Part shown: one piece after another, positions 9,135-18,734 of the stretch
Position numbering within the stretch: the first letter of the stretch is position 1
Layout: every line of letters starts with the position of its first letter
Assembly (NCBI GenBank): GCA_965248155.1
Contig: CBDFIO010000002.1
Location: 1 to 64,000, forward strand
DNA: 64,000 nucleotides
From: RFSX01 sp965248155
GTDB taxonomy: Bacteria; Bacteroidota; Bacteroidia; Chitinophagales; Saprospiraceae
Direction: 5' to 3'
Notes under the pieces: generated by a model
Told to the model about the DNA's origin: nothing
What the model saw: the letters and a program-made list of their open reading frames with translations, nothing else
Databases searched by the model: none
Position numbers and translations under genes: made by a program

Positions 9135-9503
9135 ATGATAAGTGAAAATATTGTTTTGAAGGATAACCCAAAAATTGAATTCCAACTTCTTGATAATGGA
9201 TTTCAATTAATTGATGAACAAACAGAACGAAATTCCGGCTTTTACTTCTATGATGATATACAATCCTTTGAATTAAATAAAATGTGGTTTCCCAGACTAG
9301 CAAAATGGCTCAGAATATTTACATGGATATTTAATTTAGTTCCATTTTTCCCAGATGCGGAATCTTATAAAAAAGCAAGCCTCATTATTCATTTTAGAAC
9401 AACGAAGCTTGGTATATGGTTGACCGATTTTTATATTGCTGATAAAGCAAAAAGGCTAAAGGAGTTATTAGACATAAAAACTAAATACAACATTGGCTCT
9501 TGA
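9135..9503 (+). CDS. Hypothetical membrane-associated protein
   Basis: 122 residues. An N-terminal beta-rich half (residues 1-55) is followed by an aromatic hydrophobic stretch (WLRIFTWIFNLVPFF) that may dip into the membrane, then another strand region. The pattern resembles small PH-like or YcxB-like membrane proteins, but I cannot place it in a family. It lies 64 bp after the T9SS cargo gene in the same direction. Confidence 0.5.
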   Translation: MISENIVLKDNPKIEFQLLDNGFQLIDEQTERNSGFYFYDDIQSFELNKMWFPRLAKWLRIFTWIFNLVPFFPDAESYKKASLIIHFRTTKLGIWLTDFYIADKAKRLKELLDIKTKYNIGS

Positions 9504-9580
9504 CGACCAAGCTATTCTACCTGTCTGACAAAGTATTATTACTCTAACAAAAATTACAAATTTTAACTAAATTGATTTGA

Positions 9581-9787
9581 AAGTTAACAGAACCTCTCAT
9601 TGCTTGGGGCGCTATCTGCAAGGAAAAATTCAAAAATAATAAAGTACCATCAGATTTAACTTCAGGGTTAAATAACAGACTTAAAACATTAAGTGAACAG
9701 ATTAAAGGAATAATTAAAATGCTAGACGATGGAACAGCATCTGAACAAATCAACTTACAAGCCAAATCTGTAGATAAAGGAATTTAA
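9581..9787 (+). pseudogene. Truncated CsoR-type metal-sensing repressor remnant
   Basis: The frame ending TAA-TGA at 9785-9790 reads DLTSGLNNRLKTLSEQIKG then IIKMLDDG, matching helix 1 and the start of helix 2 of the CsoR/FrmR (DUF156) metal-sensing repressors, which have RLKRIEGQVRGI at this place. There is no start codon in the frame, and the protein is cut off before the second half that holds the remaining metal ligands. It lies just upstream of an outer-membrane protein and an HMA metal-binding protein, which such repressors often control. Assignment rests on the helix pattern only. Confidence 0.5.
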
Positions 9788-9874
9788 TGATACATAACCT
9801 TAATAAATTTGACTACCCTTACCATGTATGCCCATCTTTGGTCTAATTTAAGTTGAAAACTAAACATAGCTAAA

Positions 9875-10651
9875 ATGTGCAAGGTCATAGTAATCATTGT
9901 CAAAATCATTTTATTGGCAAATATTTTATACAGTCAAGGTCCTCCAATTACTACTGAAACTCCAATCATGTTAGGCTTAGAGGGAAATGGATTAAGGACT
10001 TTCGGAAAATTGATCTATAATGAAAATTCAAGAGTTTACCTCCAGCCAATAGGGATACCATATAACATAACTTCAAAATTTCAAGTAGGCGGAATTTTTC
10101 CATTTGTATTCAAAACACCGAATGGAAGTGAAACTATTGGAGGATTTGGGGATATGACTATTTTTACCAAGTATCAACTTTACAAGAAAGACGAAGTTGC
10201 AAAAACATTTCGGATTTTAGCCAATTTTAAACAATCCTTTCCAACTGGCAAGACTGATACTTCTCCTGCTATTGGCTCAGGATTATATCAAACCTATTTG
10301 GGGTTAATAATTGGGAGAATTACTACAAGAGTTGGAATCTATGGAGACTTTGGGTTTAATATTACTAATGACAACGCAACAGATAATTTCACCTATAATT
10401 TTTCAGTAGGCACTCCATTACTTCCGCATAGATATCCACAAAGACAAATAAATGTCTTTTTTGAGATGAATGGTAATTATCTTTTTGATGATAAGATTCA
10501 TGTACTCTATATTTCTCCTGGAATTCAATTTATTCCAGGTAGAAGAATTTTGTTTGAATCCAGTTTACAAATTCCTGCATTGCAAAAAATCATCCTTACA
10601 GGAAAAACGAAGTTTGCAATTCAATTGGGTACAAGATTCTTAATCAATTAA
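9875..10651 (+). CDS. Outer-membrane beta-barrel protein next to a metal-binding protein
   Basis: 258 residues with a signal peptide ending LLANILYSQ and alternating amphipathic strands throughout. Features such as FKQSFPTGKTDTSPAIGSGLYQ recall the transporter-like porins of the phenol/MetA-degradation type seen in heavy-metal clusters. Only 10 bp separate it from the downstream HMA-domain gene, so they are probably one operon. The likely role is an outer-membrane channel or barrel in metal efflux or uptake; the substrate is not shown by the sequence. Confidence 0.65.
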   Translation: MCKVIVIIVKIILLANILYSQGPPITTETPIMLGLEGNGLRTFGKLIYNENSRVYLQPIGIPYNITSKFQVGGIFPFVFKTPNGSETIGGFGDMTIFTKYQLYKKDEVAKTFRILANFKQSFPTGKTDTSPAIGSGLYQTYLGLIIGRITTRVGIYGDFGFNITNDNATDNFTYNFSVGTPLLPHRYPQRQINVFFEMNGNYLFDDKIHVLYISPGIQFIPGRRILFESSLQIPALQKIILTGKTKFAIQLGTRFLIN

Positions 10652-10661
10652 ATTTACTACG

Positions 10662-11021
10662 ATGAAAAGAAAATTGAATAAATTAATTTCATTTGCGTTT
10701 CTACCTTTTTTATTCTTGATTGGGTTTAATACTTTGGCAAAAGCACAAACCAACGATGAAATACCAAGAGTGTATATTAAAATTGAGATTAAAGGATTAG
10801 CATGCCCTTATTGTGCATATGGAATGGAAAAAGAATTAAAAAAGGTTTCTGGGGTTGAGCAAGTAGACATAGAGTTAAAAAAAGGTTTGGCTTACATTTC
10901 AACGCCAATAAATCAAAAACCAACCAAAGAAGATTTGGCGAAAATAATTACTGATGCTGGATTTACAGCAGGTAAAATAGAATATAGCAGTAATCCATAT
11001 AAAAAAGGTAAACAGGAATAA
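10662..11021 (+). CDS. Exported heavy-metal-associated (HMA) domain protein
   Basis: 119 residues: a signal peptide (FLIGFNTLAKAQ), then one HMA fold of about 70 residues. The metal site is LACPYCAYGMEKELKKVSGV, so the usual GMTCxxC loop is GLACPYC with two cysteines; the later AKIITDAGFTAGKIE fits the last helix and strand. Such periplasmic MerP/CopZ-like proteins bind Cu(I), Hg(II) or similar ions and pass them to transporters. It follows the outer-membrane barrel gene by 10 bp. No transporting ATPase is in the window, so the system is either partial or served from elsewhere. Confidence 0.8.
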   Translation: MKRKLNKLISFAFLPFLFLIGFNTLAKAQTNDEIPRVYIKIEIKGLACPYCAYGMEKELKKVSGVEQVDIELKKGLAYISTPINQKPTKEDLAKIITDAGFTAGKIEYSSNPYKKGKQE

Positions 11022-11450
11022 AGAAAAAACCATAGAAATGGTTCTCATTCCAAAACTAATATTTTCAAGGGCCTTAAAATAATTTATAAACCAAGCATGA
11101 TTTTATCGAAGATCATAAAGAACAAGGTGGTTTCTACATTACAGATGGCACTAGATAAATTGGATTTCTGATAGCGAATTCATGACCTATGTTAGGCAAG
11201 ATAGAGAATCCAAATTTGCTATCTTCAGTATTGAATAAATTATGTTTACAGTACGGAGTAATATGTTATTTATAAAATCCGGAATATAACACTAGATACG
11301 ACGGCATTCTTGGTACAACCGCATGTCATTCGGCGTTAGCTTTAATTACAAATATTTAAATAACATTCGTTTTACATTAATTTACACTTCTAATTTAGAT
11401 ATTGAATTCTCTCAACGTACTTTTATAGAATCAATCAAAAAATAAAAATC
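11022..11450. other. Intergenic stretch without recognisable gene
   Basis: 429 bp, AT-rich, with stops in all frames. Short open pieces (for example 11098-11171) resemble nothing I know. No clear hairpin terminator or promoter was found. It may contain worn-out coding sequence. Confidence 0.4.
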
Positions 11451-12362
11451 ATGCAATACAAAATCCTTAATATTTTATGCATATTATGTCTTACTGCATT
11501 TATGTCTTTTTCACAAAGTAACACAACTAACGAAAACAATAAAGCAGATAAAACTTTAGAAAAGGTGAACACAAAACACCAAGAACCTCATCGATACGGT
11601 GGCTGGTACTGTCCGGACAATTTCGGTTTTACTCCTGTAGATATTATGAAGCTTGATGAGGTTCCAGCAATTGCGGATCGACTGCCAACTGAACAGGAAC
11701 TTCACGATAACATGTCTCTCATTAACGTTGATACCGAGAAATATCCTGATGCTAGAGCCTTGGAAATGGATCTTCCTAGAGTGGCCAGCATCTATTCTGA
11801 ACGTAAAGGCATGAGCGAGCTGATCATCGTAATTCAGGCCATAGTAGTTCAAGAGGATTCGGTTGTAGGTTACCGTTTCGCAAATGGCGGAAATGGTTCC
11901 GCTTGGTTGAGCGATGTAACCTTCCTCTCCGAGGATGAAGTAGCTGGGATGGGCTCGCTACCGTTCTTCTATTCAAAGTCTGTTTTGAATGCTACAACAA
12001 AGGAAATATGGAGCGCAATTAGCAAGACAGACTATTTCAAACAACTCGGACAGAAATTCGACAAGAAAGAATTCTTTTCTTCTGAGTGGGATTCAAAAAC
12101 TCAAGCACATTTGAACCTTGACACTGATGGTGAGAAGGCCTCAGGGTATGTCGGGATGGTGTATGGCAATTATTATTTGCACATTGATTACAATAGAGAT
12201 GGATTCCATTATTCGGAAAAGCTGCTGATGATGGAGAACCACGAAGACAGTACCACCCAGCTTTTCTTTGCAAGTGGACCGTTTCCCGAGGATTTTGAAA
12301 AACACAAGGCGAATTTGGACAGTTGGGTTAAAGCAATTACGAAGGATAGCGAGCTTGACTGA
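11451..12362 (+). CDS. Secreted hypothetical protein
   Basis: 303 residues with a signal peptide (CLTAFMSFSQ) and a polar linker rich in Asn and Lys. The first domain (about residues 45-165) contains a conserved-looking GGWYCPDNFGFTPVDI and an FANGGNGSAWL loop. The second (about 175-300) starts NATTKEIWSAISKTDYFKQLG, which resembles the first helix of START/SRPBCC-like folds. I do not recognise the family. It appears to be a single-gene unit. Confidence 0.6.
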   Translation: MQYKILNILCILCLTAFMSFSQSNTTNENNKADKTLEKVNTKHQEPHRYGGWYCPDNFGFTPVDIMKLDEVPAIADRLPTEQELHDNMSLINVDTEKYPDARALEMDLPRVASIYSERKGMSELIIVIQAIVVQEDSVVGYRFANGGNGSAWLSDVTFLSEDEVAGMGSLPFFYSKSVLNATTKEIWSAISKTDYFKQLGQKFDKKEFFSSEWDSKTQAHLNLDTDGEKASGYVGMVYGNYYLHIDYNRDGFHYSEKLLMMENHEDSTTQLFFASGPFPEDFEKHKANLDSWVKAITKDSELD

Positions 12363-12659
12363 TCAACAATTCTAACCAATGATATTCAGAACTATAATTG
12401 GACTTTTAATTGTCCTGAATATCTGCTACTGCTTTCATTAAACATCGAAAGATGGACTGCTGATTGAGAACTGTCCAATCCAAGGATTAACATACATACT
12501 TCATCCAGATTTTCGGGATTCCCATAGACTAAAGAAATGACCAGGCAATTCTTCAGAATCTATTTAAACAGGAAATTGTTGTAAAGTAAAATGAAGTACT
12601 CCTAAAATCTTATACAAAAGCAAATTCGAATTATTTCCATCATTTGACAGTTGACTAGC

Positions 12660-12688
12660 TTTGGAGGAAAAACTTGTTTGTACCTTGT
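12660..12688 (+). promoter_or_regulatory. Candidate Bacteroidota promoter
   Basis: TTTG at 12660-12663 and TACCTTGT at 12681-12688, separated by 17 bases, approximate the Bacteroidota sigma consensus TTTG-N19-TAnnTTTG. It lies 45 bp before the serine-hydrolase start. The rest of the gap (12363-12659) shows nothing recognisable. Confidence 0.3.
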
Positions 12689-12732
12689 GTGAGAAAAGAT
12701 TTAACAAGTAATCAAAATCATAAAACACATTC

Positions 12733-14505
12733 ATGAGAAATCTAATTTTCCTATTTGTTCTTTTGCTGCCTATTGCTCTAAATGCTCAAGAAGAATCAAA
12801 AAGCATAGAGCAATTCGTGGGTGAAATAGATAAAATAATACCTCAATTGCTTCATGACTGTTCAGTTCCCGGGGCAGCAATTGCACTAATAGAAAATGGT
12901 GAAATCGTATTGCAGAAGGGCTATGGTTTTTCAGATGTTGAAAAAGAAGTAAAGGTCGATACCAAAACAGGCTTTAACATTGGCTCGATCTCGAAAACGG
13001 TTGCAGCCTGGGGAGTAATGAAATTAGTCCATGAGGGAAAAATTGAGCTTGACGCTCCTGCAGAAAAGTATTTGACTAGATGGCACTTGCCAGAATCAGA
13101 TTTTGATTCAGATGGAGTTACCATCAGAAGAATGTTAAGTCATACTGCGGGACTATCATTACATGGCTATCCAGGATGGTCTCCTAACGATGAATTACCA
13201 ACTATTGAAGAATCCTTAAACGGTAAAAATAATGGACCCGGGCGAGTGGAAATTATTATGGAGCCTGGAACAAAATACCAATATTCCGGAGGTGGATTTT
13301 CTATACTCCAACTGATTATAGAGGAAGTTACCGGGCAAAAATTTGAGGATTACATGCAAAGCCAAGTCTTAGATCCACTTGGAATGACAAACAGTAGTTA
13401 TAAAATTGACGACAATATTATGACTGCATCAGCGTCTGAATACGATGCTTTTGGTGAAGCAATTGACTTTGAGCTATTTACAGCTCAAGCCGCCGCAGGA
13501 TTGCATACAACAATTGAAGACTTTACACGCTTTGCATTTGCCAATCTTTATCAACATAAAGACAATGAAAAATACAACCCTATCTTACCTACGGATATTA
13601 TTCAACAAATGATGGTGCCGGAACCTGTTACTGAAGGACGTTATAGATATGGACTAGGATATCAAACTATGCATATGGGAACTTCATGGGCCTTCAGCGG
13701 ACATGGAGGCGCCAATACAGGCTGGCAAGCCAACTTCAGAGTAGACCCCGCATCCAATGATGGTTACATTGTGTTCACCAATGGAGGTGGCGGAAACAAT
13801 ATTTGCAACCTGCTATCTTGTGAATGGACCACCTGGAAAACCGGCGAATCACCATGGGATAGGTGCTACCCAAAGCTGTCCATCGCCAACAAATTGAAAC
13901 AGATCATTGATGATAAAAGAATTGAGGATGTTGCGATGACCTATATGACCTTAAAGAAAGAAAAAGCTGATGATTATGATTTCTCTGAAGGCCAATTAAA
14001 CAACCTGGGCTACTATTACATGGGCCGGGAGGAGCTCGAAAAGACTGTCGCCATTTTCAAATTGAATATCGAAGCTTTTCCCTATGCCTTTAATGTGTAC
14101 GATAGTTATGGTGAAGCGCTTTTAAAACAAGGTGCCAGGGATGAAGCCATTGAGAATTACAAGAAATCTGTCAAATTAAATCCAGAAAATGAAAACGGCA
14201 TTAATGTGCTGAACGATTTAGGAGAATCCACAGAAGATTTACTTTTTAAAGTTCCTATTGAGCAGCTCAATCTATTAGAGGGTGAGTACTTAGCAACCCA
14301 CGATGAGGACTGGAAAATTGTGGTTGCAATAAATAATGGCGTTTTGAAGTGTGAAGATAAATACTACAAATTCACACTTGTTCCTATCGGGGATAATAAA
14401 TTTGTTAACCCAAGATTTGGGATTTTATGGCGTTTCGGTACCAATGATCAAGATGGAAAACCCATGATGCTTTTTGGGAATTACAAATTCCCGAAGATAA
14501 AATGA
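12733..14505 (+). CDS. Serine hydrolase (class C beta-lactamase/PBP-like) with TPR
   Basis: 590 residues, exported (MRNLIFLFVLLLPIALNAQ). The beta-lactamase-fold domain spans about residues 30-360 with the SxxK motif Ser85-Ile-Ser-Lys88 (GSISKTV), a Tyr motif in YQYSGGGFS (Y-S-G where YxN is usual) and GHGGANTGW in place of the KTG triad. Two or so TPR repeats (about 425-500, DEAIENYKKSVKLNPEN) and a C-terminal beta domain follow. Such proteins are peptidases or esterases acting on D-amino-acid peptides or esters; true beta-lactamase activity is unlikely but cannot be excluded. Confidence 0.85.
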   Translation: MRNLIFLFVLLLPIALNAQEESKSIEQFVGEIDKIIPQLLHDCSVPGAAIALIENGEIVLQKGYGFSDVEKEVKVDTKTGFNIGSISKTVAAWGVMKLVHEGKIELDAPAEKYLTRWHLPESDFDSDGVTIRRMLSHTAGLSLHGYPGWSPNDELPTIEESLNGKNNGPGRVEIIMEPGTKYQYSGGGFSILQLIIEEVTGQKFEDYMQSQVLDPLGMTNSSYKIDDNIMTASASEYDAFGEAIDFELFTAQAAAGLHTTIEDFTRFAFANLYQHKDNEKYNPILPTDIIQQMMVPEPVTEGRYRYGLGYQTMHMGTSWAFSGHGGANTGWQANFRVDPASNDGYIVFTNGGGGNNICNLLSCEWTTWKTGESPWDRCYPKLSIANKLKQIIDDKRIEDVAMTYMTLKKEKADDYDFSEGQLNNLGYYYMGREELEKTVAIFKLNIEAFPYAFNVYDSYGEALLKQGARDEAIENYKKSVKLNPENENGINVLNDLGESTEDLLFKVPIEQLNLLEGEYLATHDEDWKIVVAINNGVLKCEDKYYKFTLVPIGDNKFVNPRFGILWRFGTNDQDGKPMMLFGNYKFPKIK

Positions 14506-14715
14506 TTATGGGTAGAAGCAGTAATAGTGTATGTTTGCAGATAGAAATTTGAGGGATTTGTAACCTGGTATTTAGACTAGGCATATTCCGCTTAAAATGT
14601 AAATAGTGCAATGAAAAACTGAATTAAGCACTTTAACTCTGATCATACTATCTAATCCGAACACACGCTTGTTATAGATATCCCGTAGGTGCCATATAAT
14701 CAAAATACGATAACT

Positions 14716-15348
14716 TTGAAAAAATATCAATTCCCGATTTTAATTCTCTTTTTTACTTCGAGTTTATTTGGACAAGATATTGAAAAATCATATAGTCTAG
14801 AAATCAATCCTGGTATTGCTAGACGAATAGATGCCCAAGTAAGCGGTCAATTTAAATCAACTCATAATATTTTTGTTAAAAAACACTTTAAATCCTCGAC
14901 ACCATTAAAATTTATCCTTGGTGTCGGCTTTTCTTTAATTAATGGCGGAGGAATCTATGATAAAATTTCAGAATGTGATACACTCACAATAAGTTTTAAA
15001 GAAAAGTTAAGCTACTTTTTAATCACACCTGGAATAAAATATAGCAGGAACAATTTCTTTATTTTAGGGGAAATTGGGATTGGGTTAAATGTGACTGGTT
15101 CATACAATCAGGATTTGGTTAAAGTTAAATATGATCCAGACCCAACTAAACCGGGTAGAATACATATTTTAGGATTAATTGGTCCAAGCACTTCAAATAA
15201 TTATCCTTTGATGGTGTCATTTGGTTGGGATTTATCAAACGGCAAAATTCCAATGTTTGTTGGAATTAAAACATACACCTCTCTAGGAATTTTTGATAAC
15301 GCTCCTAAATATTATGGAATTGGATTGTTGGCAGGTATTAAATTTTAA
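14716..15348 (+). CDS. Outer-membrane beta-barrel protein
   Basis: About 210 residues. No ATG is present at a suitable place. TTG at 14716 gives MKKYQFPILILFFTSSLFGQ, a good signal peptide; GTG at 14689 would add nine residues. The mature part alternates polar and hydrophobic residues and ends GIGLLAGIKF, with a terminal Phe as in outer-membrane barrels. It resembles small PorT/OmpW-sized barrels. Function unknown. A possible intrinsic terminator lies 109 bp downstream. Confidence 0.65.
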   Translation: MKKYQFPILILFFTSSLFGQDIEKSYSLEINPGIARRIDAQVSGQFKSTHNIFVKKHFKSSTPLKFILGVGFSLINGGGIYDKISECDTLTISFKEKLSYFLITPGIKYSRNNFFILGEIGIGLNVTGSYNQDLVKVKYDPDPTKPGRIHILGLIGPSTSNNYPLMVSFGWDLSNGKIPMFVGIKTYTSLGIFDNAPKYYGIGLLAGIKF

Positions 15349-15456
15349 AAATAAGTCACTAAATATTAACTATGCCACAATTCTATCAAACACTCTCCTT
15401 TCATTAAAATAGACCTTACTAGATTTATCGTTTAATAATAGCTACAATTTAATATG

Positions 15457-15493
15457 AACCAGTTATACAAGCCTTGAAATACTGGTTTTTTAT
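15457..15493 (+). terminator. Possible intrinsic terminator
   Basis: AACCAGT (15457-15463) pairs with ACTGGTT (15481-15487) around a 17-base loop and is followed by a run of T. It is placed after the barrel gene. The large loop weakens the case. Confidence 0.4.
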
Positions 15494-15562
15494 TTAACAA
15501 CTCTACTTTATTAATCCCGCAACAAACCATACAAAATAAATTCTTACCTTAATTTCTCACTC

Positions 15563-17185
15563 ATGCGACAAATGAAGCTTGAAATGAGATTTGCTGTAAC
15601 TCTGGTGGGATTCTTATTCCACTTTCAAACTGACTGCCAGAATTGTATTGATTATGGTGTGTTTGAAGAGCCTATGTGTATTGCTTGCACTCCTCCAGGA
15701 TGGAACGGGGTATTAGGTGCAGAAGAATTCGATGATGTGACGACTTATGGATCTTGCTTTAGCTTGGATTGGGAGTCTCCCTCAGGCGGAACAGCAGTTG
15801 CTCTGGACATTACAGGTTCCGGATTTTCTGAAGGGATAAATACAACGATCACCGGATTAATCCCGGATATCGAATACAATCTTGCTTTCTGGTGGGCAAG
15901 TATAACATATGATTGTGGATCAGGGCCTCTTATATGTTGCGCTGACTTATCTATAGAAGTTGACGGTGAAGTAACAATATTTCCAGCGGCGGATGACTGG
16001 ACATTGGTTGAACTATGTGTGACACCTTCAACGACTGAATTTTATATAGAATTGCTGGGAGTGTGGACAACAATGCAGGGTTTTATTGTTATAGATGATG
16101 CAGCGTGCGAAGATGCTACTCTTTCTTGTTGCGGTCTTTATGTGGAACTTGAAGAGGAGTTATATGTCTGTCCAAATGAAGAAATTATTCTGGATGCTGA
16201 AGTAATCGTTTCTACTGGGGATCCTGTATTTTCCTGGGAGTCTGATCCACCTGAAGGGCTGACGTATCTCTTAGATACAGACATTGAAGATCCAGAGTTT
16301 TTATATGAAATTTCAGGTTCTGATTTTCCCGGTATTGAATTCAACTACACACTTACTACTGAAGATGAGAACTGCATAGTATTAAGAGAAATAACTGTTT
16401 TTGTTAACCCTTACCCAATATTGAATTTTGATTTTGAAGATGATGTCTTTTGTGAAGATGATGGATTGATTGTTTTGAATCCGACGTCTATTGAAGGAAT
16501 TACAGGATCATGGACGCCAGGGTCTGTAGAAGCAGAAGATTATGCAGGACAATTTGTTGATTTGACATTTATTCCAGATGCATCGGAAGTCGATTGTCCG
16601 CTTGAATCCGGCTATAGACTTAAGGTTGAAGAATATATAGAACCAACATTCGATTTCCCCTTGACTTTTTGCCGTGCTGATTTTGATCTATTCTTTTTTC
16701 CGACAGAATCGCTGGAAGGTATAGAAGGAGAATGGAACATAGAAGAACTGATCCTAGAAGATTGGACAGATGGAGATTTGGATATTCATTTTACGCCTGA
16801 CGATCTATTTTGTACTGCTGTAACAGAATTGATTATTGATATTGAATCAGGTATTGTACCCGTATTTTTACTTCAGGATCAATATTGTTTGGAAAACAGA
16901 ACTATTGAATTAGAAACAGAAGATGAAAATGGCCTTGATGGTAATTGGAACAACACGCATATCGATCTTTCCACCCCAGGGGTTTATCAGGCTATTTTTA
17001 CAGTGGATGATGACGATGACTGTTTCTACCATTATGAATATAATTATGAAGTCCTGGATTCCATCATTGTCACTTTTGATACATTATCGCCAATATGCAA
17101 GAATAGTCAATTGATTGAACTGGATAGCTTTTCGCGAGAAGGATTTTTAGGTGTAGGTCTTCAAACCAAAGTGGACAATAAGTGA
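15563..17185 (+). CDS. Secreted repeat protein, 3' end cut by an insertion sequence
   Basis: Signal peptide (VTLVGFLFHFQTDCQ), a first domain of about 170 residues, then repeated acidic modules of about 75 residues, each with a Cys near a VFCEDDG or TFCRADF motif and a GSWTPG or GEWNIEE turn. These are typical of giant Saprospiraceae surface proteins. Native sequence ends at 17151 (EGFLGVG); the last residues (LQTKVDNK) are encoded by insertion-sequence DNA. The expected C-terminal sorting domain is missing, so the product probably cannot be exported by the type IX system. Confidence 0.75.
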   Translation: MRQMKLEMRFAVTLVGFLFHFQTDCQNCIDYGVFEEPMCIACTPPGWNGVLGAEEFDDVTTYGSCFSLDWESPSGGTAVALDITGSGFSEGINTTITGLIPDIEYNLAFWWASITYDCGSGPLICCADLSIEVDGEVTIFPAADDWTLVELCVTPSTTEFYIELLGVWTTMQGFIVIDDAACEDATLSCCGLYVELEEELYVCPNEEIILDAEVIVSTGDPVFSWESDPPEGLTYLLDTDIEDPEFLYEISGSDFPGIEFNYTLTTEDENCIVLREITVFVNPYPILNFDFEDDVFCEDDGLIVLNPTSIEGITGSWTPGSVEAEDYAGQFVDLTFIPDASEVDCPLESGYRLKVEEYIEPTFDFPLTFCRADFDLFFFPTESLEGIEGEWNIEELILEDWTDGDLDIHFTPDDLFCTAVTELIIDIESGIVPVFLLQDQYCLENRTIELETEDENGLDGNWNNTHIDLSTPGVYQAIFTVDDDDDCFYHYEYNYEVLDSIIVTFDTLSPICKNSQLIELDSFSREGFLGVGLQTKVDNK

Positions 17186-17300
17186 ATAAAATTAAGTTAC
17201 ACTTTTAAAAGTTAAATTGAAATATTTTTGTCTGCGTTTTTTAAATGTTTTGTGTTTACATAATTTTCTTCTCTTCAGTTTTTCTTCTTTTAATCCATAA
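17152..17300 (-). repeat. Inverted copy of the IS3-type element's right end
   Basis: 149 bp identical to the reverse complement of 18616-18764, that is the end of the orfB gene plus the right terminal repeat beginning TGTAGGTCTTCAAACC. It directly abuts the left end of the complete element. It is a fragment of a second copy in opposite orientation. Confidence 0.9.
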
Positions 17301-17375
17301 TGTAAATCGTCAAATAAAAGTGGACCATTAAGTGAATAAAATTAAGTTATACATAACTATTAAATTCACTTTATT

Positions 17376-17726
17376 ATGAACAAGAAAAACAAATCAGCAG
17401 AATCTTATGTCCGAGATGTAAAAAGAAGGACAAGACGTAAATTTTCTACAGAAGAAAAGATTAGAATAGTCATTGAAGGATTAAGAGGAGAACAAAGTGT
17501 TGCTTCTCTTTGTAGAAGAGAAGAGATTTCACAACCACTATATTATAAGTGGAGTAAAGATTTCATGGAAGCAGGGAAGAAACGTTTAAAGGGAGACACA
17601 GAACGTGAAGCCAACACTTCAGAAGTTCAACATCTAAAGACAGAAAATCAAGACCTTAAAGAGGTAGTAGCAGAACTTACTCTAAAAAATCGTGTGCTTA
17701 AAAAAAGCTTGAATGGAGTAAAATAA
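17376..17726 (+). CDS. IS3-family OrfA, helix-turn-helix
   Basis: 116 residues. N-terminal helix-turn-helix of the HTH_Tnp_1 type (RRKFSTEEKIRIVIEGLRG, then VASLCRREEISQPLYYKWSK) and a C-terminal coiled coil (LKTENQDLKEVVAELTLKNR), the leucine-zipper-like region used for OrfA multimerisation. It binds the element ends. OrfB starts 14 bp later in another frame without overlap, so a fused OrfAB made by frameshifting is less obvious than in IS911. Confidence 0.85.
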   Translation: MNKKNKSAESYVRDVKRRTRRKFSTEEKIRIVIEGLRGEQSVASLCRREEISQPLYYKWSKDFMEAGKKRLKGDTEREANTSEVQHLKTENQDLKEVVAELTLKNRVLKKSLNGVK

Positions 17727-17740
17727 AATTCAAGAAGTAT

Positions 17741-18724
17741 ATGCGATTTACAGCAAAAGAAAAGATGGAACTGATTAGGCTGGTTGAGCAATCCGAATGG
17801 AGTGTTAGAAGAACTCTCAAGGAAATTGGTATTCACAAATCAACCTTTTACAACTGGTATAAGAAATATCGGGAAAATGGAATTGTAGGATTAGAGGAAA
17901 AGAAAAGTACAAGGAAGCATTACTGGAACAAGATTCCTGATCGGATCAGGTCTAATATATTGAATCTGGCACTGGAAGTTTCAGAGCTTTCTTGTAGAGA
18001 ATTGGCTTGCAGGTATACTGATGAGAATCAATACTTTATAAGCGAAAGCAGTGTTTACAGAATATTGAAATCTGCTGGACTGATAAACCCTCCTCATTAT
18101 GATCTGATATCTGCCGCAGATGAATTTAAAGACAAAACAACAACTGTCAATCAAATGTGGCAAACTGATTTTACTTATTTCAAAATCATTGGCTGGGGAT
18201 GGTATTACCTATCGACTATATTAGATGATTATTCTAGGTACATTATAAGTTGGGAGTTGTGCTCAACGATGAAAACCCTTGATGTAAAAAATACTTTGAA
18301 TCAGGCATTAAACCATCCAAATGTAAATTTGAATAAACCGCCTAAGTTATTATCTGATAATGGATCTTGTTATTTAAGTCAAGAGTTGAGCTCTTATTTG
18401 GATGATTACAAAATTAAACATGTGAGAGGAAGACCTGGTCATCCTCAAACGCAAGGCAAGATTGAAAGGTATCACAGAACGATGAAAAATGTAATTAAAC
18501 TGGATCATTATTACAGCCCAGGTGAATTGAGTTTTCCTCTTTCACAATTTGTAAAATATTATAACCATCACAGATATCATGAATCTTTACAAAACTTGAC
18601 ACCAGCAGATGTTTATTATGGATTAAAAGAAGAAAAACTGAAGAGAAGAAAATTATGTAAACACAAAACATTTAAAAAACGCAGACAAAAATATTTCAAT
18701 TTAACTTTTAAAAGTGTAACTTAA
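17741..18724 (+). CDS. IS3-family OrfB transposase/integrase
   Basis: 327 residues. It starts with its own helix-turn-helix (EWSVRRTLKEIGIHKSTFYN), then HTH_21-like sequence and an rve integrase core. The catalytic triad is visible: Asp in MWQTDFTYFK, Asp in LLSDNGSCY and Glu in GKIERYHRTMKN, followed by the usual YNHHRYHESLQNLTPADVYYG. It cuts and joins the element ends. The final 36 codons lie within the segment repeated in inverted form at 17152-17300. Confidence 0.9.
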   Translation: MRFTAKEKMELIRLVEQSEWSVRRTLKEIGIHKSTFYNWYKKYRENGIVGLEEKKSTRKHYWNKIPDRIRSNILNLALEVSELSCRELACRYTDENQYFISESSVYRILKSAGLINPPHYDLISAADEFKDKTTTVNQMWQTDFTYFKIIGWGWYYLSTILDDYSRYIISWELCSTMKTLDVKNTLNQALNHPNVNLNKPPKLLSDNGSCYLSQELSSYLDDYKIKHVRGRPGHPQTQGKIERYHRTMKNVIKLDHYYSPGELSFPLSQFVKYYNHHRYHESLQNLTPADVYYGLKEEKLKRRKLCKHKTFKKRRQKYFNLTFKSVT

Positions 18725-18734
18725 TTTTATTCAC

